Assembly: GCA_003552485.1 (NCBI GenBank)
Contig: PUMX01000133.1
Location: 1 to 9,826 of the forward strand
DNA: 9,826 nt
Direction: 5' to 3'
From: Candidatus Hydrogenedentota bacterium
Lineage (GTDB): Bacteria; Hydrogenedentota; Hydrogenedentia; Hydrogenedentales; SLHB01
Both the position numbers and the translations under genes were made by a program. The notes under the pieces are model-generated. The model was not told where the DNA came from, searched no databases, and saw only the letters and a program-made list of their open reading frames with translations. Every line of letters begins with the position of its first letter. Positions within the stretch are counted from its first letter, which is position 1. Below are positions 5,795 through 9,826 of this stretch, piece by piece.

Positions 5795-6958
5795 CTATTC
5801 CTTGTATGTGCGGCTTACACGCGGCCCAATGCCGGTGAGGACGTCGTAGGGTATCGTGTCCGCTAATGCAGCCATTTCCTCGGCGGTGACGATCTCGTCG
5901 CCATCGCGTCCGAGAAGGACCGCGGTGTCGCCAACGACGGCTTCGGGCGCGTGAGTCACGTCGACCGTAATCTGATCCATGGACACAGCGCCCCGCACCG
6001 GGCAACGCACGCCATGAATCAATACTTCGCCGCGGTTGGACAGGGCGTACTTGTATCCATCAGCATAGCCCACAGGCAGAAGCGCCGCCCGCATCGGCTG
6101 GGTGGTGGTGTAGGTGCGCCCATAGCCCACGCTTCGGCCCGTGGGCAAATCCCGCAGGAGCGTGATTTGAGCTTCCCAGCGCAACACCGGGCGCAACCGG
6201 AGTTCCGGGGGTTTATTCATGTTGGGCCAGACGCCATATGTCATCAGGCCCGGCCGCACCATGTCACAGGCGCTGCTTCCGTGGTTCACGATAGCGGGGC
6301 TGTTGGCGGCATGGGTCATTTCAAAGGGAATGCCTTCTTTCTCGAGTTCCCTGAGGAAGTGGCGGAACGTTCGAATCTGATTCGCCGTGTAGGGGTCGCG
6401 CGGATTATCGGCTGTGGGAAAGTGAGTCGCAATGGCTTCGATATCAATGTGCGAGATACGCGTCAGAAAAAGGAGTTCCGCGGCGGCGCGTTCCAGGTCA
6501 AAGCCTTGCCGGCCCATGCCGGTGTCGATTTTGCAGTGAACGGGAACGACTTTGTTGACCCGTCGCGCCAACTCGCCGGCGCGTTCGCACGTCTGCACAT
6601 CGGAAACACACAAGCGCAGGTTGTACTCAACTGCAGCCGCAATCTGGCTATGAGGCGGTTGCATTAGCACAAGGATGGGCGCGGTGATGCCGGCCTGCCG
6701 CAACTCGACCCCCTCGCCGACGGTGGCTACGCCCAGCATCGAGCACCCCTCCGCAATGGCGCGTTCGGCGATGGGAACGGCGCCATGACCGTAGGCGTTG
6801 GCCTTGACCACGGCCATAATGCGGCATTCACGGCCAATCAGGTTGCGCACGACCGTCAGATTGTGGGCGTAGGCATCGAGATCGACGATAACACGCGAAC
6901 CTGCGGTGCTCTTTATTGTGTCTTGGACGTTGGCGTCATGAGTTGCCGGTTGATCCAT
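5795..6958 (-). CDS. alr: Alanine racemase (PLP-dependent)
   Basis: The enzyme interconverts L- and D-alanine in the cytoplasm and supplies D-Ala for peptidoglycan. The 387-residue protein has the full family signature. VVKANAYGHG (50-59) carries the PLP lysine K52. KIDTGMGRQG (143-152) has the arginine R150 that contacts PLP, and HAANS lies at 216-220. VGYGRTY (277-283) holds the second catalytic base Y279. PVGYADGY (295-302), GAVSMDQ (323-329) and the C-terminal GIGPRVSR (376-383) complete the beta-rich domain. The length is slightly above the usual 360-375 because of about 20 unconserved N-terminal residues. The ATG at 6958 is the only plausible start I find; no ATG, GTG or TTG lies between it and the conserved core. 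As a result alr overlaps the 3' end of pgsA by 46 bases, and its ribosome site is weak (GGGTG), so translation probably depends on pgsA. Confidence 0.95.
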   Translation of the reverse strand: MDQPATHDANVQDTIKSTAGSRVIVDLDAYAHNLTVVRNLIGRECRIMAVVKANAYGHGAVPIAERAIAEGCSMLGVATVGEGVELRQAGITAPILVLMQPPHSQIAAAVEYNLRLCVSDVQTCERAGELARRVNKVVPVHCKIDTGMGRQGFDLERAAAELLFLTRISHIDIEAIATHFPTADNPRDPYTANQIRTFRHFLRELEKEGIPFEMTHAANSPAIVNHGSSACDMVRPGLMTYGVWPNMNKPPELRLRPVLRWEAQITLLRDLPTGRSVGYGRTYTTTQPMRAALLPVGYADGYKYALSNRGEVLIHGVRCPVRGAVSMDQITVDVTHAPEAVVGDTAVLLGRDGDEIVTAEEMAALADTIPYDVLTGIGPRVSRTYKE

Positions 6959-7557
6959 AGGAAATTCACACCCGAGTAGACGGTGTAGATCGCCACGAAG
7001 ATGATGGCCCAGAACGAGGTCAACCGCACCAAATCCACGTAGAGATCAATGAGCGCAAATCCGATCCATTCCAGCACGCGCCCCAGAATGGCCAGAAACA
7101 GAAACACAAAGATGTACACCATCTGTAAGACGGCTTTGGTCTTGCCCGATTCGTTCGCCTGAATCACAGCGCCCTCGCTGGCCGCCAGCGAACGCGCGCC
7201 GGTTACGAAGAACTCCCGCGCCAACACCACGATAATCGTCCAGGGCGGAATCACGAGCTCGGGCAACGTCATCATCATAATGAATGCGGCGCTCACCAAG
7301 ATCTTGTCGGCCACCGGATCGAGAAGCTTGCCAAAATTGGTGATGAGATTGCGTTCGCGGGCGATCTTGCCGTCGTAGTAATCCGTGATAGCCGCCGCCA
7401 CAAATAGGAAATAGCCGACCACCAAAAGCACGGGATGATCCGCAGACAGGCAAATCACGAAGAAAGGCACGATCGCCATGCGGGCCAGCGTCAACTGATT
7501 GGGCAGATTGCGATTACTGGACTGTGTTTGAGCCGAAGCTGAGGTTTTGACCGACAA
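6913..7557 (-). CDS. pgsA: CDP-diacylglycerol--glycerol-3-phosphate 3-phosphatidyltransferase
   Basis: This membrane enzyme joins CDP-diacylglycerol and glycerol-3-phosphate to make phosphatidylglycerol-phosphate, the committed step to phosphatidylglycerol and cardiolipin. The 214-residue protein shows the complete CDP-alcohol phosphotransferase motif: D59, D62, G63, A66, R67, G76, D80 and D84, with the exact spacing. It also has the family N-terminus NLPNQLTLAR (17-26), several hydrophobic helices (about 27-57, 86-115, 141-165, 183-205), and the PgsA-type segment VLAREFFVTGAR. The start is TTG at 7557, with GGAAG six bases before it. No ATG or GTG lies between the upstream in-frame stop and the conserved NLPN segment. 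The gene follows the RodZ-like gene after 198 bases and overlaps alr at its 3' end. Assignment as PgsA rather than PssA or cardiolipin synthase rests on overall similarity. Confidence 0.93.
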   Translation of the reverse strand: MSVKTSASAQTQSSNRNLPNQLTLARMAIVPFFVICLSADHPVLLVVGYFLFVAAAITDYYDGKIARERNLITNFGKLLDPVADKILVSAAFIMMMTLPELVIPPWTIIVVLAREFFVTGARSLAASEGAVIQANESGKTKAVLQMVYIFVFLFLAILGRVLEWIGFALIDLYVDLVRLTSFWAIIFVAIYTVYSGVNFLWINRQLMTPTSKTQ

Positions 7558-7755
7558 TGGGTTCTTCCGGCGCCTACGATAGCAGCATGCTGACCGGCGG
7601 AATTCGCTTTATACCGGCCACAAAAGACGACTGATTTCTGACACTTTTTGCCGTTAACAGACGAATGGCGGCGCTTCTGCGCGCCAACCACGCAGCGATA
7701 GTTTAACAAATCCGCACTCCGGCGCGCGAATCCCTCCCCCCTTCTCGCGCCGTCT
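7558..7755 (-). promoter_or_regulatory. Intergenic gap with possible promoter for pgsA-alr
   Basis: This 198-base spacer is the largest in the minus-strand block. Right after the RodZ-like stop, GGCGCG (7721-7726) and CGCGCC (7746-7751) can pair around a 19-base loop; no T-run follows, so termination is doubtful. Nearer pgsA, the minus strand reads GGTATAAA (-10-like TATAAA at 7608-7613), about 50 bases before the TTG start. I find no good -35 at 16-18 bases. A separate pgsA-alr-NYN promoter is plausible but unproven. Confidence 0.25.
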
Positions 7756-8211
7756 TTAGGGCTCTACAGGCGGTGTGGGCGGCACGACCAGTTCGCGCAC
7801 CGTTTCGGCCTCGACACGGCCTGGGCCGCTGTCATCCGACGGACGCACGACGCTTGCGTATCCCAGCCAAAACAGTAGGACAACAACGCAAACGGCTACC
7901 CACGACACCAGCTGCGACGAGCTCTTGCGGCTTGGGCGAAAGTCAAGCATGCCGCCAGTCTGAACGGGTTCTTCCAAGGCCCCCTTGTACGCCTCAACGT
8001 AGCGCGTGGGCTCGAGCTGCAGCAGCGCGCAGTAAGATCGCAGAAAGCCCGCCACGTAGCAGGCAGGCGGCAACTGCCGCGGGTCCCCGTGTTCCAGCGC
8101 CGCAACGCAGTTCACCGGAATATGCGTGTGTGCGTAGACGTCGTTGCGGGAGAAACCGAATTCTTCGCGGCGCTGACGGAGTTCCTCCCCCAGATTCCCC
8201 AAATCATTCAT
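7756..8211 (-). CDS. Small RodZ-like membrane-anchored helix-turn-helix protein
   Basis: This 151-residue protein has an N-terminal HTH_25/Xre-like domain at about 6-75: LGEELRQRREEFGFSRNDV, then the CYVAGFLRSYCALLQLEP stretch typical of RodZ/YmfM. A basic linker and one transmembrane helix (about 101-122, LVSWVAVCVVVLLFWLGYAS) follow. RodZ links MreB filaments to the cell wall machinery, with the HTH domain in the cytoplasm. Here only about 29 proline-rich residues follow the helix, so the usual periplasmic DUF4115 beta-domain is absent; a typical RodZ is about 300 residues. I chose the ATG at 8211, which overlaps the ftsK stop by 8 bases; an in-frame ATG at 8229 would add six residues. The position between ftsK and pgsA matches ymfM/rodZ synteny and supports the call. 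Its function may differ from full-length RodZ. Confidence 0.78.
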   Translation of the reverse strand: MNDLGNLGEELRQRREEFGFSRNDVYAHTHIPVNCVAALEHGDPRQLPPACYVAGFLRSYCALLQLEPTRYVEAYKGALEEPVQTGGMLDFRPSRKSSSQLVSWVAVCVVVLLFWLGYASVVRPSDDSGPGRVEAETVRELVVPPTPPVEP

Positions 8212-9826
8212 GCGACCATGCGACCTCATCGCTCCGTGACGCGTCCACCAAAATCTCCCGGGCCTTACTACCGCTATGAGGCCCAACAATGCCCTTCATC
8301 TCCATCATGTCAATCAGACGAGCTGCTCGAGTATACCCTACCCGCAGCCGCCGTTGCACCATAGAAATGGACGCCTGCCCCGTCTCAATGACGACGCGGA
8401 CGGCTTCCTCAAACAATTCGTCCGATTCTTCCCCAGCATCTTCCGTGCCACCCTTGCTCTTGCCAAAATTCTGGATTTCGTCCCGGTATTGAGGCGGCGC
8501 CTGCGTTTTCAGATAGCTGATGAGGTTGTTCATTTCCTCATCGCTGACGAAAGCGGCCTGGATGCGGCACGGTTTCGACTGGCCGGCGGGAAGATACAGC
8601 ATATCGCCGCGCCCGATCAGACGTTCCGCCCCGATGGCGTCGAGGATGCAGCGCGAATCCACCCGCGAGGAGACTTGGAACGACACCCGCGCAGGAAAGT
8701 TGGCTTTGATGACGCCGGTCAAGACATCGACTGATGGCCGCTGGGTGGCGATGATCAAGTGGATGCCGACGGCCCGCGCCAACTGCGCGAGGCGCGCGAT
8801 GGCGTCCTCGACCTCCGCGCGCGCCATCATCATGAGATCGGCGAGTTCGTCAATGATGCAGACAATGTACGGTAGCTTGCGAATGACATTGACGGATTCG
8901 CCTTGGCCGCCTTCTTCGGTGGGCGGCATTTCGATCTCGCCGTTCTCGACGCTTTCGTTGTAAACCTCGATGTTGCGCACGCGCAGATGCGCGAACAAGC
9001 GGTAACGTTCCTCCATCTCCATGATGAGCCAGTTCAAGGCGCTGGCCGCCTTTTTCGGATCGGTCACCACGGGCGTGATGAGATGGGGAATGTCATTGAA
9101 TATCGACAGCTCGACCATCTTCGGGTCGACCAGCATCAGTTGCAGTTCTTCCGGCGTTTTCGTAAACAGCAGACTGGCCAACAGCGACTTGACGCAAACC
9201 GTCTTGCCCGCCCCGGTCGCCCCGGCCACGAGAAGGTGGGGCATGGTGGCCATATCAGCGATTTGCGTATCCCCGGCGATGTCCTTACCCAAAGCCAACG
9301 GCAACGCGATGTTGTCATTCTTGAACGCTTTGGATTCGAGCAGCTCGCGCACCACCACGGGCTCGCGTTCGTTATTCGGCACCTCGATGCCCACCCGCCC
9401 CTTGCCGGGAATGGGCGCTTCCACACGCACCCGGTAGGCCTTCAACGCCAGCGCGAGATCATCGGCCAGCGACAGGAACCGGCTCACTTTGATGCCGGGC
9501 GCTGGTTCGAGTTCGTAGCGGGTGATGGTCGGGCCCCGCGTGACGTCGGTTACGCGAGCCTCGATGCCAAACGTCTTCAGTTTTTCTTCAAGGCGGCCGC
9601 TGGTTTGCCGCAGCGATTCGGTCCAGTCGGTCCGTTGCGGCTTGGCGGGCGTGTTCAGCAGATCAAGCGAAGGCAACGTGAAATGCCGCGGGTACACGTA
9701 GTCCGGCGGGAGCTCGTCGGGTTCCGCCGCCTTGCGCCGGGGAAGCGGCGCCTTTCGCTTTTGCTCGGGCGTGTAAGCGTCTTGCGGCGCGGCGCCGTCT
9801 GGCGCCTCGGCGGCGTCCCACAGGGC
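8204..9826 (-). CDS. ftsK: DNA translocase FtsK/SpoIIIE, N-terminus cut by the window edge
   Basis: The reading frame stays open to the right edge, so 540 C-terminal residues are visible and the start, with the expected membrane segments, lies outside. Residues 1-50 are a charged, proline-rich linker. An alpha-domain follows (VTDVTRGPTITRYELEPAPG, about 92-111). The RecA-like motor has Walker A GATGAGKT (202-209) and Walker B IVCIIDELADL (321-331), then ATQRPSVDVLTGVIKANFP (360-378) and GRGDMLYLPAG (405-415). The C-terminal winged-helix gamma domain (about 467-528: QRRLRVGYTRAARLIDMME, GIVGP, GSKAREIL) reads polar KOPS/SRS-type DNA sequences in characterised homologues. The hexamer pumps the terminus region of the chromosome through the division septum. 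It leads the minus-strand block and overlaps the RodZ-like gene by 8 bases, so the two are probably coupled. A GTG at 9697 is not the true start, because the frame and sequence continue beyond it. Confidence 0.95.
   Translation of the reverse strand, partial: ALWDAAEAPDGAAPQDAYTPEQKRKAPLPRRKAAEPDELPPDYVYPRHFTLPSLDLLNTPAKPQRTDWTESLRQTSGRLEEKLKTFGIEARVTDVTRGPTITRYELEPAPGIKVSRFLSLADDLALALKAYRVRVEAPIPGKGRVGIEVPNNEREPVVVRELLESKAFKNDNIALPLALGKDIAGDTQIADMATMPHLLVAGATGAGKTVCVKSLLASLLFTKTPEELQLMLVDPKMVELSIFNDIPHLITPVVTDPKKAASALNWLIMEMEERYRLFAHLRVRNIEVYNESVENGEIEMPPTEEGGQGESVNVIRKLPYIVCIIDELADLMMMARAEVEDAIARLAQLARAVGIHLIIATQRPSVDVLTGVIKANFPARVSFQVSSRVDSRCILDAIGAERLIGRGDMLYLPAGQSKPCRIQAAFVSDEEMNNLISYLKTQAPPQYRDEIQNFGKSKGGTEDAGEESDELFEEAVRVVIETGQASISMVQRRLRVGYTRAARLIDMMEMKGIVGPHSGSKAREILVDASRSDEVAWSHE

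Noticed and set aside
5235..5849. 204-codon open frame on the plus strand
   Set aside because: It is antisense to the NYN nuclease gene and the alr end; no supporting signals.
5787..6005. Upstream extension of the NYN nuclease reading frame
   Set aside because: It is arginine-rich low-complexity sequence lying inside alr; the conserved core begins right after the ATG at 5786, which has its own ribosome site.
5951..6667. 238-codon open frame on the plus strand
   Set aside because: It is fully antisense to alr, whose motifs are complete; the translation shows no recognisable family.
7491..7709. 72-codon minus-strand frame between the RodZ-like gene and pgsA
   Set aside because: It overlaps the pgsA start in another frame, has no recognisable motif, and resembles noncoding translation.
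1..9826. CRISPR arrays, insertion sequences, toxin-antitoxin or phage-defence genes
   Set aside because: No regularly spaced repeats, transposase or integrase motifs, or defence-type domains were found in any supported gene.

Overview
The window holds eight protein-coding genes and no RNA genes, CRISPR array or insertion sequence that I can see. It is GC-rich apart from an AT-rich patch at the extreme left. It looks like a bacterial chromosome from an uncultured lineage. The large glycoside hydrolase family 2 (GH2) protein with extra C-terminal domains, next to a Gfo/Idh/MocA oxidoreductase, resembles loci of Planctomycetota, Lentisphaerota, Verrucomicrobiota or Hydrogenedentota. That placement is a guess from gene style, not a measured result.

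Left half (1-4704): positions 1-256 carry no gene, but the first 40 bases contain a palindrome and a promoter-like pair pointing out of the window. A Gfo/Idh/MocA oxidoreductase (257-1243, minus) is transcribed divergently from a 1084-residue GH2-type protein (1450-4704, plus). The roughly 200-base region between them holds promoter-like elements and two inverted repeats. The two genes look like a sugar or glycoside utilisation pair. The GH2 protein keeps the fold signatures but appears to lack the nucleophile glutamate and has an altered acid/base motif. It is the most unusual gene here.

Right half (4752-9826, all minus strand): six genes in transcription order are ftsK (cut by the right edge), a small RodZ-like membrane helix-turn-helix protein, pgsA, alr, a YacP-type NYN-domain nuclease, and a zinc-ribbon/DUF2007 protein. 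ftsK and the RodZ-like gene overlap by 8 bases, pgsA and alr by 46, and alr and the NYN gene are 8 bases apart. This points to one or two transcription units serving chromosome segregation, cell shape, phospholipid synthesis and peptidoglycan precursor (D-alanine) supply. The ftsK-rodZ-pgsA order echoes the spoIIIE...ymfM-pgsA order of Firmicutes. The block converges on the GH2 gene, and an 11-bp stem-loop sits between the two stop codons.

Most of the window is conventional housekeeping. I found no convincing undescribed multi-gene system. The points most worth following are the degenerate GH2 protein with its GATase-like and jelly-roll-like C-terminal modules, and the RodZ homologue without its usual periplasmic domain.
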